Below are positions 16,077-27,095 of a stretch of 52,076 bases of DNA, piece after piece. Positions within the stretch are counted from its first letter, which is position 1; each line of letters starts with the position of its first letter. The DNA comes from Phaeodactylibacter luteus (lineage in GTDB: Bacteria; Bacteroidota; Bacteroidia; Chitinophagales; Saprospiraceae), in the NCBI RefSeq assembly GCF_007993045.1, contig NZ_VOOR01000037.1, positions 1 through 52,076 of the forward strand, read 5' to 3'. The notes under the pieces were generated by a model. The model did not search any database. It had not been told where the DNA came from and was given only the letters and a program-made list of their open reading frames with translations. A program made the translations under genes and the position numbers.

Positions 16077-18485
16077 TCACAATACGAGCCCAAGCGTCAG
16101 CTTCAGCACTTCCTCCATGCGGGTCACATAATGAAACTGCATGCCTGAGATATAGTCCTGATTGATCTCTTCCACGTGCTTGCGGTTTTCTGAACACATG
16201 ATGACTTCCTTCATTCCAGCACGTTTAGCGGCCAAGACTTTTTCTTTAATGCCGCCTACCGGAAGGACTTTCCCGCGCAGGGTGATCTCACCGGTCATGG
16301 CCACGAAAGGCTTGACCGGCTTGCCGGTGAAAGCAGAAGCCAGGGCTGTGAGCATAGTGATGCCTGCAGAAGGCCCATCTTTGGGTATCGCCCCTTCCGG
16401 TACATGTAGGTGGATGTCCCGCTCAGCGAACAGCTTAGTATCTATGCCCATTTTTCCCGCATTGGCTTTAATGAAGCTTAGTGCCGTAACGGTAGACTCT
16501 TTCATGACATCGCCGAGATTGCCCGTGATGGTCATTTTGCCTTTGCCTTCGCTCAAGCTCGCTTCCACGAAAAGGATATCGCCCCCGGTCTGTGTCCAGG
16601 CGAGGCCAACGGTTACTCCCGGCACCTGAGGCTCCGCGTAGCGGTCTTTGCTGAACCGCTCCGGGCCGAGTATAGCTTCTAAATCACCAGCTTTCACACC
16701 CACCTCATAGGGCTCTTCCATAGCCACTTTTTTGGCAATGCTCCGCATCACCCCAGCGATCTGCCGGTTGAGGGAGCGCACGCCCGATTCCCGGGTATAA
16801 TGTTCGATGAGGTGCTGAATCGTGCGTTTGCCCAGCCGGACCTGATCGCTCTTCAGCCCATGCTCTTTGCGCTGCTCAGGGATGAGGTGCTGCTTCGCAA
16901 TCTCTATTTTCTCCTCCGTAGAATATCCGCTGACCTGTATGATCTCCATACGGTCCAGCAAAGCCGGCTGTATGGTGTTCAGGGAGTTGGCGGTGGCAAT
17001 GAACATCACCTTGCTCAAATCATATTCCAGCTCGAGGTAATTATCGTAGAACGTGGCATTCTGCTCGGGGTCCAGCACTTCCAGCAGGGCGGAAGAAGGG
17101 TCGCCCCGGAAATCTTTGCCAACTTTGTCGATTTCATCCAGGATAAAAACCGGGTTAGAAGAGCCCGCCCGCTTCAGCGACTGTATGATCCGACCGGGCA
17201 GTGCGCCAATGTAGGTCTTTCGATGGCCACGGATCTCCGATTCATCGTGGAGCCCACCCAGAGACATCCTGATGAACTCCCGCTTGATGGCCCGGGCAAT
17301 AGAGCGCCCCAGAGAGGTTTTGCCCACGCCCGGAGGGCCCACCAGGCATAGGATAGGCGCTTTCATATCCCCTTTTAGCTTCAGCACCGCCAAGTGCTCC
17401 AGAATCCGCTCCTTGACCTTTTCCAGCCCAAAGTGGTCTTTATCAAGAACGGCCCTCACCTTCTTGAGGTCAAAATTATCTTTAGTATAAGTATCCCATG
17501 GCAGCTCGGTGAGCAGTTCTAAATAGCTGAGCTGTATAGAAAACTCTGCCACTTGCGGGTTCATCCGCCGCAGGCGCGCCAGTTCCTTCTCGAAGGTTTT
17601 CCCAACAGCTTCTGGCCACTTCTTCTTTTTGGCCCGGGCTACCAGTTTATTGATCTCTTCTTCTTGTGGGTTTTGGCCCAGCTCCTCTTGTATCGTTTTC
17701 AACTGCTTATTGAGGAAGTAATCCCGTTGTTGCTTCTCAATATCGATACGGACCTTGCTCTCAATCTGGTCTTTGAGCTCCAGCAGCTGCAGCTCGCTAT
17801 TGAGCTGCCTAAGTATGAGCTGCCCCTTGTCGAAGAGGTTGTCGTCTTCCAGTATTTCCTGCTTGAGCGGCACCTTTGCACTGAGGTTTGAAGCTATAAA
17901 ATTGAGCAGGAATGAGGTGTTGTTGATGTTTTTCAGCATCACATTGGCCTCGGAAGGGATATTGGGAGAGAGCTCAATGATCTGCTGTGCCCGCTCCAGG
18001 ATGGTGGAGGTCAGGGCCTCAAATTCTAGATCGTCTTCAATCTCATCATACTCCACAGGGGCCACCTCTGCCTCCATGTAAGGGTCTTCGCTCAGCATGG
18101 CCTTCAGCTCGCAGCGTTTGCGCCCTTGCAAAATGGCAGTAGTCGTGCCATCAGGCATACGGAGCAGTTTCAGGATGCGCGCAATAGTGCCCAAGTGGTA
18201 CAGGTCATCCACCCCCGGGTCCTCCACATTACTGTCCATTTGCGACATGACGGCCACAAGCCGGTCGCCGGCATGTGATTTATTGATGGCTTTGATAGAC
18301 TTATCCCTGCCCACGGTGATCGGAATGACAATCCCGGGGAATAGGACGGTGTTTTTCAATGCCAGCAGCGGCATACGGTTGGGGAAGGCCTCATTGGGGT
18401 TCTCCTCCTCTTCGTCAATGGAGAGCATTGGCATGAAATCCCCATCATCATCTAAGCGCTGCTGTGCAAACAAATCGTCAAACAT
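16077..18485 (-). CDS. lon: ATP-dependent Lon protease
   Basis: An 802-residue LonA protease that degrades misfolded and regulatory proteins in the cytoplasm. It has an N-terminal substrate-binding domain (about residues 35-230), a coiled coil, an AAA+ module with Walker A GPPGVGKT (K389), and a protease domain with the Ser-Lys dyad S706 ([11 protein letters not shown]) and K749 ([14 protein letters not shown]), 43 residues apart as in E. coli Lon. The length and domain order are normal. It follows the topoisomerase gene at 18711 in the same direction after 225 bases, so it could be separately promoted. Confidence 0.97.
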   Translation of the reverse strand: MFDDLFAQQRLDDDGDFMPMLSIDEEEENPNEAFPNRMPLLALKNTVLFPGIVIPITVGRDKSIKAINKSHAGDRLVAVMSQMDSNVEDPGVDDLYHLGTIARILKLLRMPDGTTTAILQGRKRCELKAMLSEDPYMEAEVAPVEYDEIEDDLEFEALTSTILERAQQIIELSPNIPSEANVMLKNINNTSFLLNFIASNLSAKVPLKQEILEDDNLFDKGQLILRQLNSELQLLELKDQIESKVRIDIEKQQRDYFLNKQLKTIQEELGQNPQEEEINKLVARAKKKKWPEAVGKTFEKELARLRRMNPQVAEFSIQLSYLELLTELPWDTYTKDNFDLKKVRAVLDKDHFGLEKVKERILEHLAVLKLKGDMKAPILCLVGPPGVGKTSLGRSIARAIKREFIRMSLGGLHDESEIRGHRKTYIGALPGRIIQSLKRAGSSNPVFILDEIDKVGKDFRGDPSSALLEVLDPEQNATFYDNYLELEYDLSKVMFIATANSLNTIQPALLDRMEIIQVSGYSTEEKIEIAKQHLIPEQRKEHGLKSDQVRLGKRTIQHLIEHYTRESGVRSLNRQIAGVMRSIAKKVAMEEPYEVGVKAGDLEAILGPERFSKDRYAEPQVPGVTVGLAWTQTGGDILFVEASLSEGKGKMTITGNLGDVMKESTVTALSFIKANAGKMGIDTKLFAERDIHLHVPEGAIPKDGPSAGITMLTALASAFTGKPVKPFVAMTGEITLRGKVLPVGGIKEKVLAAKRAGMKEVIMCSENRKHVEEINQDYISGMQFHYVTRMEEVLKLTLGLVL

Positions 18486-18710
18486 AATTTTGGATATAGC
18501 TACAGCTGCCCATTTGTACAGGCAGCTGTCAGGTTATTTTGTAAGAGCTTCAAACCTCCTCTAGGTGCTGAAACGGCGGTGACAAGCTGGCAGAAAACAT
18601 TTTACCCCCAGCCCTAAACAACAGGGCAAGGATTGTGCCATGCCTGTTTTTGCTCACCGGGCCTGCCTATGCGGCTGGAATGACAGACAAAACGGCAGGC
18701 AGAGTAAGTG

Positions 18711-20606
<1,896 letters not shown>

Positions 20607-20827
20607 GAGGCTAAATTGTGGTCATATCGGGTAAAAACCGGTGTAAAAGGTCAGCAAAAATCGGATAAACTTGTTGGTAGTGGGGCGGAAAGTTTTGCAC
20701 AACATCTTATTCAGCACCTATTTTATCCAATTTTTTGTGCAAAAATACAACTTTCTGCATTTTTTATCAACAAAATGTTGCTAAGCAAATCCTTTTGAAA
20801 GCCCATCAGACAGATCAGCACCCCGCT

Positions 20828-21319
20828 ATGCAGCGCCTGCTGCGAGGCTTCAGGCAAGAGCACCGGCTAAAAACGGCTTGTGCGCTTGCCCTTCAGCTGT
20901 TGGGGCTAAGCTTTATCTACAGCTTTTTTCAGGATAGCGTATGGCTCAGCATCTTTGGGCTGCTGTGCACCGTCCTCGGGCTGCGCTTCTTTTTTGCCCT
21001 TCTACAAGAATGGCAGCTGCCCGGGCGCGAGCTCATCCTGCTCCTGCATTTCCACCCCGAAGAAATTGTGTGGGTATACAGTATCGTTACGGAGCGCCTC
21101 CCTTTTGGGCTGCAGATGTTCCACAACGGCACCCTGTTTTTCAAGACAATCGACGGAAGGGAGTTCTCCCTGATCTTGCCCAGGCAGGACCTGAAGCCTA
21201 TTTCTGCTTACCTCAACAGCCTTCTCCCCCACGCCACTTTTGGCTACACCAAAGACCGGGAGCAGTGGTTTATGGCTAGCCCGCTGATGCTGTTGCGGGA
21301 AAAAGAGGAGGATTCTTAA
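20828..21319 (+). CDS. Small membrane protein of unknown function
   Basis: 163 residues from the ATG at 20828 (MQRLLRGFRQEHRLK); an ATG at 20735 would add 31 unconvincing residues from the AT-rich spacer. Two hydrophobic segments (about residues 18-37 and 39-59) form a hairpin near the N terminus, followed by a cytoplasmic domain of about 95 residues with EEIVWVYSIVTERLPFG and REFSLILP. It is divergent from the topoisomerase gene. No family recognised. The 20607-20827 spacer is AT-rich and probably holds both promoters. Confidence 0.65.
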   Translation: MQRLLRGFRQEHRLKTACALALQLLGLSFIYSFFQDSVWLSIFGLLCTVLGLRFFFALLQEWQLPGRELILLLHFHPEEIVWVYSIVTERLPFGLQMFHNGTLFFKTIDGREFSLILPRQDLKPISAYLNSLLPHATFGYTKDREQWFMASPLMLLREKEEDS

Positions 21320-21334
21320 ATCAGACGGACAAAC

Positions 21335-21513
21335 GGCCGCAATCCAGATTGCCGTTAGGAGGGGCCTGCCCCTGCCAGCGGGCAGGTGCCGCTATGCTCC
21401 GGGGCTCGCTATCCGCTCGGCCCTATCGGGCTTACATACCCCTCCGCAGCGCTAGGCCAATGCCAGCCTAAAGCCGAAAAAGCTAAACGCCCGCGGCATT
21501 TGAGCCCACGCCC
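21335..21513 (-). repeat. R1 repeat, copy 3
   Basis: Reverse-oriented R1 copy starting GGCCGCAATCCAGATTGCCG just after the stop at 21319 and ending near GAGCCCACGCCC. It contains the conserved core GGCAGGTGCCGCTATGCTCC. Flanking direct repeats are not clear. From 21514 to 21703 nothing is recognised. Confidence 0.75.
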
Positions 21514-21703
21514 AGCCCAACTCAACATTTGGCTTAATCCGCCTTTTTGCGAGGCTCCGGATGTCGGCATTGTGGTTGTCCCAGCGCCTTCGATGCTGCC
21601 GGTTACTGAAGGCGGATTGGGGCACCTGCCGAAAGGGCTTTGCATGGCTGTGGTTCATTGGGCGGCAGCACCGTATGCGCAAAGGTGGTGGAGCAGCCCC
21701 TTC

Positions 21704-21736
21704 AATAAAACAGCCCCGCAGCAACCGCTGCGGGGC
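21704..21736 (-). terminator. Rho-independent terminator of the nrd operon
   Basis: GCCCCGCAGC (21713-21722) pairs perfectly with GCTGCGGGGC (21727-21736) around a 4-base loop. On the minus strand a T-rich run follows (21705-21710). It lies 40 bases beyond the nrdA stop. Confidence 0.88.
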
Positions 21737-21775
21737 CATCCTTGTCGTATCAGCAAATTAATCCATCAGGCTGCT

Positions 21776-23437
21776 CTAGGAAGCACAGCTCACGCACTCC
21801 TTGAACTTGTTAGCCATTTCTTGGGCTACACTGGAAGAGCGCTGATAATAGAGGCTTTTGACGCCCAGCTTCCAAGCTTCGATCATCAGGGCATTGACCT
21901 CTTTCACCGGCATCTGCGGCGGGATATTGAGGTTGAGCGACTGCGACTGATCGATGAATTTTTGCCGGGCCGCTGCCTGAATGATGATTTCGCGCGGGTT
22001 GATTTCCCGGAAGGTCTTGAACACCTCCTTCTCGTGCGCTGTCAGCCCATCCAGATGCTGCACAGAGCCATTTTTGAGGAGTATGGACTGCCAGATTTCT
22101 TCCTTGTCCAGCCCCTTTTCCTGCAGCAAGGCCGTCAGGAATTTATTCTTGCGCATGAAGTTGCCTTTAGAGAGGCCTACCTTATAGTAGTTGCTGCTGT
22201 AGGGCTCAATGCCCGGTGAGGTCTGCCCGAGTATGGCCGAGGAAGAAGTGGTGGGCGCTACCGCCATCAGGGTGGTGTTGCGCCGCCCATAGCCTTTGAG
22301 CACCTCCGGCTCCCCGTAGGCCTCTGCAAGTGCTGCGGAAGCTTTTTCCGCCTCCGAGCGGATATAGCGGAAGGCAGAACTGTTGAACTGCTTCGCTTCC
22401 ATGCTCTCGAAAGGGATGTTGTTCTTCTGCAGGTAGGCATGATAGCCCATGACCCCAAGCCCAAGGGCACGGTGCCGCTTCGCAAAATTGTGGGTGCGCT
22501 CCATATAAGGCTGCCCGGCAGACTTTTGGATGAACTCCTCCATCACTGCATCCAAGAACCAAATGGCGTAGTGCACTGCGTCCGTCCCTTTCCACTCCTC
22601 GTACAGCTCCAGGTTCATGGAAGCCAGGCAGCAAACGAAGCTCTCGTCATCGCTCACTGGCAGGGCGATCTCGGAGCAGAGGTTGGAATTGTATACCCGC
22701 ATCCCTTTGTCACGGTATACATCAGCGGCCTGATCATTGACGTTGTCAGCGAAGAGGATGTAGGGCAGCCCTTTTTCCTGACGGCTGTGCAGCACTTTCG
22801 CCCAGGTGGCCCGCTTCGCCTTGTCCCCTGCTACCATCTCCTCCATCCAGGCATTCGTGACCGAGACCCCAAAAAAGATGTTTTGGATGGCATTGCCAAT
22901 GTCCTTTATTTTTAGGAACTCCTCTACATCAGGGTGCTCGATATCCAAGTAAGCAGCAAACGCCCCACGGCGCACATTGCCTTGGCTTACCGTATCGATC
23001 ATTGCATCGAACATCTTCAGGAAAGAGACCGGGCCGGAAGATTTGCCGTTGTTGTTGATGGAAGCCCCCCTTTCTCGCAGGTGTCCAAAATATGCAGAGG
23101 TGCCGCCCCCGTTTTTGGTCATCATAATGCACTCAGAGAGGGTTTTGGTAATGCCGGCCATGCTGTCGGGCACGTAGCTGCCAAAACAGCTGATGGGCAG
23201 GCCACGGCTCGCGCCCATATTGGCCCAAACAGGTGAGGAGAGCGACATCCAGCCATTGGCAACCAGCTCTTCAAACTTGGGCTGAAGGTCTGGCCGCCCC
23301 AGGCGGTTGGCTGCGGCGGTGGTTACGCGGCGCACGGCTTCTTGTGGCCCTTCTCCTTCGAGCAGGTAGCCTCTTTCCAATACGGTGCGGCTTTCGGGGG
23401 TAACCCAGTGGTAAGGTGCTAAGGTGATGGTATCCAT
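21776..23437 (-). CDS. nrdA: Class I ribonucleoside-diphosphate reductase, alpha subunit
   Basis: A 553-residue catalytic subunit that reduces ribonucleotides to deoxyribonucleotides. Visible active-site residues are C84 (PISCFGSY), N252, C254 and E256 (NSNLCSEIALP, with the thiyl radical cysteine), the tyrosine pair in SLYYQRSS, and the C-terminal CVSC pair (C548, C551) that shuttles reducing equivalents. It is about 200 residues shorter than E. coli NrdA and starts almost directly at the catalytic barrel, with no N-terminal ATP-cone. Overall dATP inhibition through a cone is therefore not expected here. It follows nrdB after 85 bases and shares its riboswitch-controlled transcript. Confidence 0.95.
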   Translation of the reverse strand: MDTITLAPYHWVTPESRTVLERGYLLEGEGPQEAVRRVTTAAANRLGRPDLQPKFEELVANGWMSLSSPVWANMGASRGLPISCFGSYVPDSMAGITKTLSECIMMTKNGGGTSAYFGHLRERGASINNNGKSSGPVSFLKMFDAMIDTVSQGNVRRGAFAAYLDIEHPDVEEFLKIKDIGNAIQNIFFGVSVTNAWMEEMVAGDKAKRATWAKVLHSRQEKGLPYILFADNVNDQAADVYRDKGMRVYNSNLCSEIALPVSDDESFVCCLASMNLELYEEWKGTDAVHYAIWFLDAVMEEFIQKSAGQPYMERTHNFAKRHRALGLGVMGYHAYLQKNNIPFESMEAKQFNSSAFRYIRSEAEKASAALAEAYGEPEVLKGYGRRNTTLMAVAPTTSSSAILGQTSPGIEPYSSNYYKVGLSKGNFMRKNKFLTALLQEKGLDKEEIWQSILLKNGSVQHLDGLTAHEKEVFKTFREINPREIIIQAAARQKFIDQSQSLNLNIPPQMPVKEVNALMIEAWKLGVKSLYYQRSSSVAQEMANKFKECVSCAS

Positions 23438-23522
23438 GGTCTTTGTCTTTTTGGGTATATGAAGGCCCGGGGCTGAGGGGCGGCGCCCAAGCCTTTATTG
23501 ATCAGGATGGAATTAAAATGGT

Positions 23523-24503
23523 TTAGAACAGGTCGTCGGCAGTGAAGGACTGATTGTGCTTGGAGTACTCCACGGGGCGCTTGGCGAAAAAGTCGTCCAG
23601 GGTATTGGCGAAGACCTCCTCCTCAAACCAGTTCATACGGCGCAGCTGCTCCCGGCCTACCTCAAATATGGGCTCCAGCCCAATCTGCTCCAGGCTGCTG
23701 TTGACGCGGTGCTTCATAAAATTGAGCAGGTCTGCTTTGGACAAATGCGCCAGCTCCCCTTCTTCGAAAATCCAGTCCAAGATGCGCTCTTCCTGCGCTA
23801 TGCTCGCCCGCGCGGTCTCGTAGATGACGGCCTCGTACTGCTGCGAGAGCCAGCCGGGGTTCTCCTCCACAATACGGTTGAAAATGTAGATGCCAGCGTT
23901 GGCGTGCAGCTGCTCGTCTTTGCTCGTCCAGGCGATTATATTGCTCGTGCTCTTCATCAGCCCCCTAAAGTGGGTAAAAGAGAGGACGGTAGCAAATTGG
24001 CTGAAGAGGGAGACGTTCTCCACCAGCATAGAGAACAGGATCAGGTTGAGCCCGAAGGCCTGCTCCGGGGAATCGAGCTGAGCGGCAGCCCGGCGGTCTC
24101 GCAAGAACGCGATCCGGTCTTTGAGCACGGAAGTTTGCAAAGCCTCTTCAAAAGCATTGTCCAGCCCTAGCACATTCAGCAATTGAGCGTAAGCTTCTGA
24201 ATGGCGGAACTCGCACTCTGCAAAAGTACTGCCCAGGCCATTGAACTCCGGCTTGGGCAGGTGTTGGTAAAGGTTGCCCCAAAAAGACTTCACGTCTACC
24301 TCCACCTGAGCAATGGCCAAGAGGGTCCGTTTGACCGCTTCGCGCTCGCTATTGGACAACTCCACCTTGAAGTCTTGAATATCGCCGGTGAAATCTACTT
24401 CGGAGTGCACCCAGAAGGTCTGATTGATGGTATTGATGAATTCCAGTACCTCGGGGTATTCGAAAGGCTTGTAAGCAAGCCGGGGCTGGAAAATGCGGCT
24501 CAT
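23523..24503 (-). CDS. nrdB: Class I ribonucleoside-diphosphate reductase, beta subunit
   Basis: A 326-residue radical-generating subunit with a ferritin-like four-helix core. The EFRHSEAY segment (E98, H101, Y105) matches the E-x2-H-x3-Y pattern in which the last residue is the stable tyrosyl radical of class Ia enzymes, so an Fe-O-Fe/tyrosyl cofactor that needs oxygen is likely. There is no N-terminal ATP-cone. The C-terminal tail (KHNQSFTADDLF) should dock onto NrdA. It is the first gene of the nrdB-nrdA transcript; a cobalamin riboswitch ends about 130 bases before its ATG. Confidence 0.95.
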   Translation of the reverse strand: MSRIFQPRLAYKPFEYPEVLEFINTINQTFWVHSEVDFTGDIQDFKVELSNSEREAVKRTLLAIAQVEVDVKSFWGNLYQHLPKPEFNGLGSTFAECEFRHSEAYAQLLNVLGLDNAFEEALQTSVLKDRIAFLRDRRAAAQLDSPEQAFGLNLILFSMLVENVSLFSQFATVLSFTHFRGLMKSTSNIIAWTSKDEQLHANAGIYIFNRIVEENPGWLSQQYEAVIYETARASIAQEERILDWIFEEGELAHLSKADLLNFMKHRVNSSLEQIGLEPIFEVGREQLRRMNWFEEEVFANTLDDFFAKRPVEYSKHNQSFTADDLF

Positions 24504-24631
24504 GATGCATATGTTTTGGGGCAGCCCCGGCAGTCATGAGCGAAGGGTGGCAGGCACAGCCCGTACCCTTGTTGGCCGGTTGTGCGCACCGCTTGCTCTA
24601 GCTCCCGAAAGCTTGCAGGTTAAGAAAAATG

Positions 24632-24813
24632 GCTTGGCCGGTCTTCTGGCTCGCCCCGGCCGTGCCCCCTTCCCGCCCGCAGCAGCGGGCAGTGGCTATT
24701 TGGCACGGCTTTGACAGCTGGCACTTGCCAGCATTGGGGCTTACAGCAGCGGGTACTGCCCGGGGTTCTCACCCGGTTCCCTGGGAAGGCATAAGCTGCC
24801 TCCCCGCCAAACG
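24632..24813 (-). promoter_or_regulatory. Cobalamin (B12) riboswitch in the leader of nrdBA
   Basis: On the minus strand the class signatures occur in order: GGGAACCGGGTGAGAACCCC, then CAGTACCCGCTGCTGTAAGC, two variable hairpins, and the closing element GAGCCAGAAGACCGGCC. The outer helix can form between 24806-24810 and 24635-24639. The leader continues about 130 bases to the nrdB start. A U-rich tract (24624-24630) follows a GGCCGG/CCGGCC stem, which could allow transcription termination; control of translation is also possible. B12 riboswitches that repress class Ia reductases are known where a B12-dependent class II reductase is also present. Confidence 0.92.
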
Positions 24814-24878
24814 TCTTGAAAGATACAAGGGTGTAACCGTTCTTTCAAAAAGACGTTGTAGATAATTACCAACATTAT

Positions 24879-25075
24879 GTGGATAACTACTGATGCCTTT
24901 TGCGGGGTGCGAATATAGCCGGCCTGCCTTCGGAACGGGTAAAATCGGCTTTAGTAAATATCCACACCTTGTGGAGAAAAGGTTGGAACCCTTGCAGAGG
25001 CTGTTTTGGCCTGCCCCAAAACGCCAAGGTGCTGCAGCCCACGCTCTGGAAGCAGGGGGGCTGCAACTTTCCACA
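24879..25075. promoter_or_regulatory. Cluster of DnaA-box-like sites
   Basis: Four sites in about 200 bp: a perfect TTATCCACA on the minus strand (24879-24887), ATATCCACA (24958-24966), TTCTCCACA on the minus strand (24970-24978), and CTTTCCACA (25067-25075), which match the consensus at 9, 8, 8 and 7 of 9 positions. The cluster lies upstream of the nrdBA leader. DnaA is known to regulate nrdAB in E. coli, so it may link dNTP supply with replication; a titration site is another possibility. The 24504-25098 gap holds nothing else beyond the riboswitch. Confidence 0.5.
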
Positions 25076-25098
25076 TTAGGGTGGCGGCACTTGTGCTG

Positions 25099-26193
25099 TT
25101 ACCAGCGCAGGGCCTCCAGGATCTTCCCAAAAATGTCGCTGTTCTGGTAAATGCCTTGGAATTTGGCAGCACTAGGCCCGTAGGCATAGACGGGGATAAG
25201 GGAGGCCGAATGCCCGCCTGTGGAAAAAGTGGGGTTGATGTGCTCGTAAGTCCGCTGCATGCGCACTTCTGCAGCAGAAAGAGAAAGCCCTCCGGTCTCG
25301 TGGTCAGCTGTCACGACAACAAGGGTGTTGCCCTCCTGCTCTGCGAAGTCTAGTGCTGCGCCGATCGCCCGGTCAAAGTCTTTTACTTCTTCGATAATGT
25401 ATTCCCCATCGTTGGCGTGCCCGCCCCAATCTATCTGTGAGCCTTCCACCATGAGGAAAAAGCCGTCTTTGTCTTGAGAGAGGTGCTCCAAGGCGAGCTG
25501 TGTCGCTTCGGCCAGGAAATCGCCCCGCCCTTCCTGCATTTTGGGCATACCGTCGTTGGCGAGCAGGTAGCCGTAGCGCTTTCCAGCCTGTAGGCTGCCC
25601 TTGGCAGGCAGGGCGGTCGTGTCCACAAGGTACCCTGCGGTTTTCAAGGAGTCCAGGTAGTTGAGGTCATCTTTTCGGCGGGCAAAGAATTTGATGCCGC
25701 CCCCCGCGAAGAAGTCGACAGGGGCATGTACGAGCTGTGCCGCGATTTCTTCCTGCATGCTGCGCTGCTCAACATGCGCAAAAAAAGAAGCCGGCGTAGC
25801 ATGTGTGATGGAGGATGTGGCGATCACGCCTGTGGACTGCCCTCGCTCAGCGGCTATTTCCAACAGGGTTTTCCGGGCCTGTTGGCTGCTGTCCACCCCA
25901 ATAGCCCCATTGTAGGTCTTTACCCCTGCAGAGAAGGCTGTCGCTCCGGCAGCAGAGTCGGTAATCTGTGCACCGCTGGGCTTAGGCCGGTGCAGCCCAA
26001 GATGCTGGAAACGCACGAAGTTGGGGGCCTCCTCCTGGTAGTAAAATGCAGTAGACATTTGTGCGAGCCCCATCCCGTCTCCAATCAGGAGGATGACGTT
26101 TTGTGGCTTTTTGCGGATAGCAATCTGCTGGTAGCTGTTGTTGCAGCCCTGTACCATAAGAACAACAGCAAGGAAGAAGAGTAGCTTTTTCAT
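25099..26193 (-). CDS. Alkaline phosphatase, lipoprotein
   Basis: 364 residues from the ATG at 26193, which opens a lipoprotein signal (MKKLLFFLAVVLMVQGC, acylated Cys 17). It is a PhoA-superfamily phosphomonoesterase: metal ligand in LLIGDGMG, nucleophile S80 in TDSAAGATAFSAG, and metal-binding EGSQIDWGGHAND, TADHETGGLS and STGGHSA. It would release phosphate from organic monoesters at the cell envelope. It is transcribed leftward and ends just before the DnaA-box-like cluster. R1 copy 4 lies upstream. Confidence 0.93.
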   Translation of the reverse strand: MKKLLFFLAVVLMVQGCNNSYQQIAIRKKPQNVILLIGDGMGLAQMSTAFYYQEEAPNFVRFQHLGLHRPKPSGAQITDSAAGATAFSAGVKTYNGAIGVDSSQQARKTLLEIAAERGQSTGVIATSSITHATPASFFAHVEQRSMQEEIAAQLVHAPVDFFAGGGIKFFARRKDDLNYLDSLKTAGYLVDTTALPAKGSLQAGKRYGYLLANDGMPKMQEGRGDFLAEATQLALEHLSQDKDGFFLMVEGSQIDWGGHANDGEYIIEEVKDFDRAIGAALDFAEQEGNTLVVVTADHETGGLSLSAAEVRMQRTYEHINPTFSTGGHSASLIPVYAYGPSAAKFQGIYQNSDIFGKILEALRW

Positions 26194-26251
26194 ATCGTGC
26201 GATGCAGCTTTTCGCAAAGGTAAGGCTTTGGTAGGTTTTGACCATATATCT

Positions 26252-26454
26252 GGGCGTAAACCAGAACGTCGCAGTCGTTTATGCTTTTGGGGCTTTGGCC
26301 TGGCATTGGCCTAGCGCTGCGAAGGGGTGGCAAGCCCGATAGGGCCGAGCGGACAGCGAGCCCCGGAGCATAGCGGCACCTGCCCTCATGGCAGGGGCAG
26401 GCCCCTCATCCTTACGTTAGGGGCAGAAAAAAAAACGGCAATCTGGATTGCGCT
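26252..26454 (+). repeat. R1 repeat, copy 4
   Basis: A full copy: GGGCGTAAACCAGAACGTCG at the left, CGGCAATCTGGATTGCGCTC at the right. The flanks carry CATATATCT (left) and CATTATATCT (right), an imperfect direct repeat. It occupies most of the space between two divergent genes. Confidence 0.82.
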
Positions 26455-26514
26455 CATTATATCTTTATACATTCAGCGCAGCTAAGTAACTATAAACATA
26501 AAAGACGATAACCG

Positions 26515-27093
26515 ATGAGCCAAACCATTTTACAGCTCAAGATAACACTGATGGGCTCCCAAAAGCCTCCTATCTGGCGGCAGGTACAGATCCCTGCAGG
26601 CCTGAATTTTGTGCAGCTTCATGTAATCATTCAAGGTGCAATGGGCTGGGAAAATAGCCACCTGCATGCTTTTACAGACCGCTGGCGGAGTTTCAGTATT
26701 GGCATGCCGGACGGTTTTGATATGGATGATATGCAGGACGGCTGGGCGGTAAAGGTGGAGGATTACCTTAGCGCTAAAGGCGACACCCTGATTTATGAGT
26801 ATGATTTCGGAGATAGCTGGGAACACAGGGTGGAGGTCCAAAAGGTTTTAGAGGCTGCTCCGGGCGAAACCTACCCCAAGCTGCTCAAGGGGAAAGGGGC
26901 TTGCCCGCCTGAAGACTGTGGCGGCATTGGGGGCTACTACTACATGATGGAAGCGGTCAATGACCCCGGGCACGAGGGCCATGATGATATGGTGGAATGG
27001 CTGGGCGTTGAAAAATGGGATGTCCATGCATTTGACGAAGCTTATGCCCGAGAGCGGATGCTCAATTACTACAATAGCGTAGGCGGCTCCTGA
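26515..27093 (+). CDS. Plasmid pRiA4b ORF-3-like family protein
   Basis: 192 residues matching the pRiA4b ORF-3-like family: an N-terminal strand-rich part with PPIWRQVQIPAG and FVQLHVIIQGAMGWENSHLH, then the hallmark YEYDFGDSWEHRVEV and CPPEDCGGIGGYY. The family is widespread in bacteria and mobile elements and has no established function. It is convergent with argH, with only 2 bases between the stop codons. Confidence 0.88.
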   Translation: MSQTILQLKITLMGSQKPPIWRQVQIPAGLNFVQLHVIIQGAMGWENSHLHAFTDRWRSFSIGMPDGFDMDDMQDGWAVKVEDYLSAKGDTLIYEYDFGDSWEHRVEVQKVLEAAPGETYPKLLKGKGACPPEDCGGIGGYYYMMEAVNDPGHEGHDDMVEWLGVEKWDVHAFDEAYARERMLNYYNSVGGS

Positions 27094-27095
27094 TT

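Noticed and set aside
21386-22219. A 277-codon frame through R1 copy 3 and opposite nrdA
   Set aside because: It merges a repeat with antisense of nrdA and has no family resemblance.
24840-25098. Replication origin
   Set aside because: DnaA-box-like sites are present, but there is no clear AT-rich unwinding stretch and no dnaA or dnaN nearby; reported only as a regulatory cluster.
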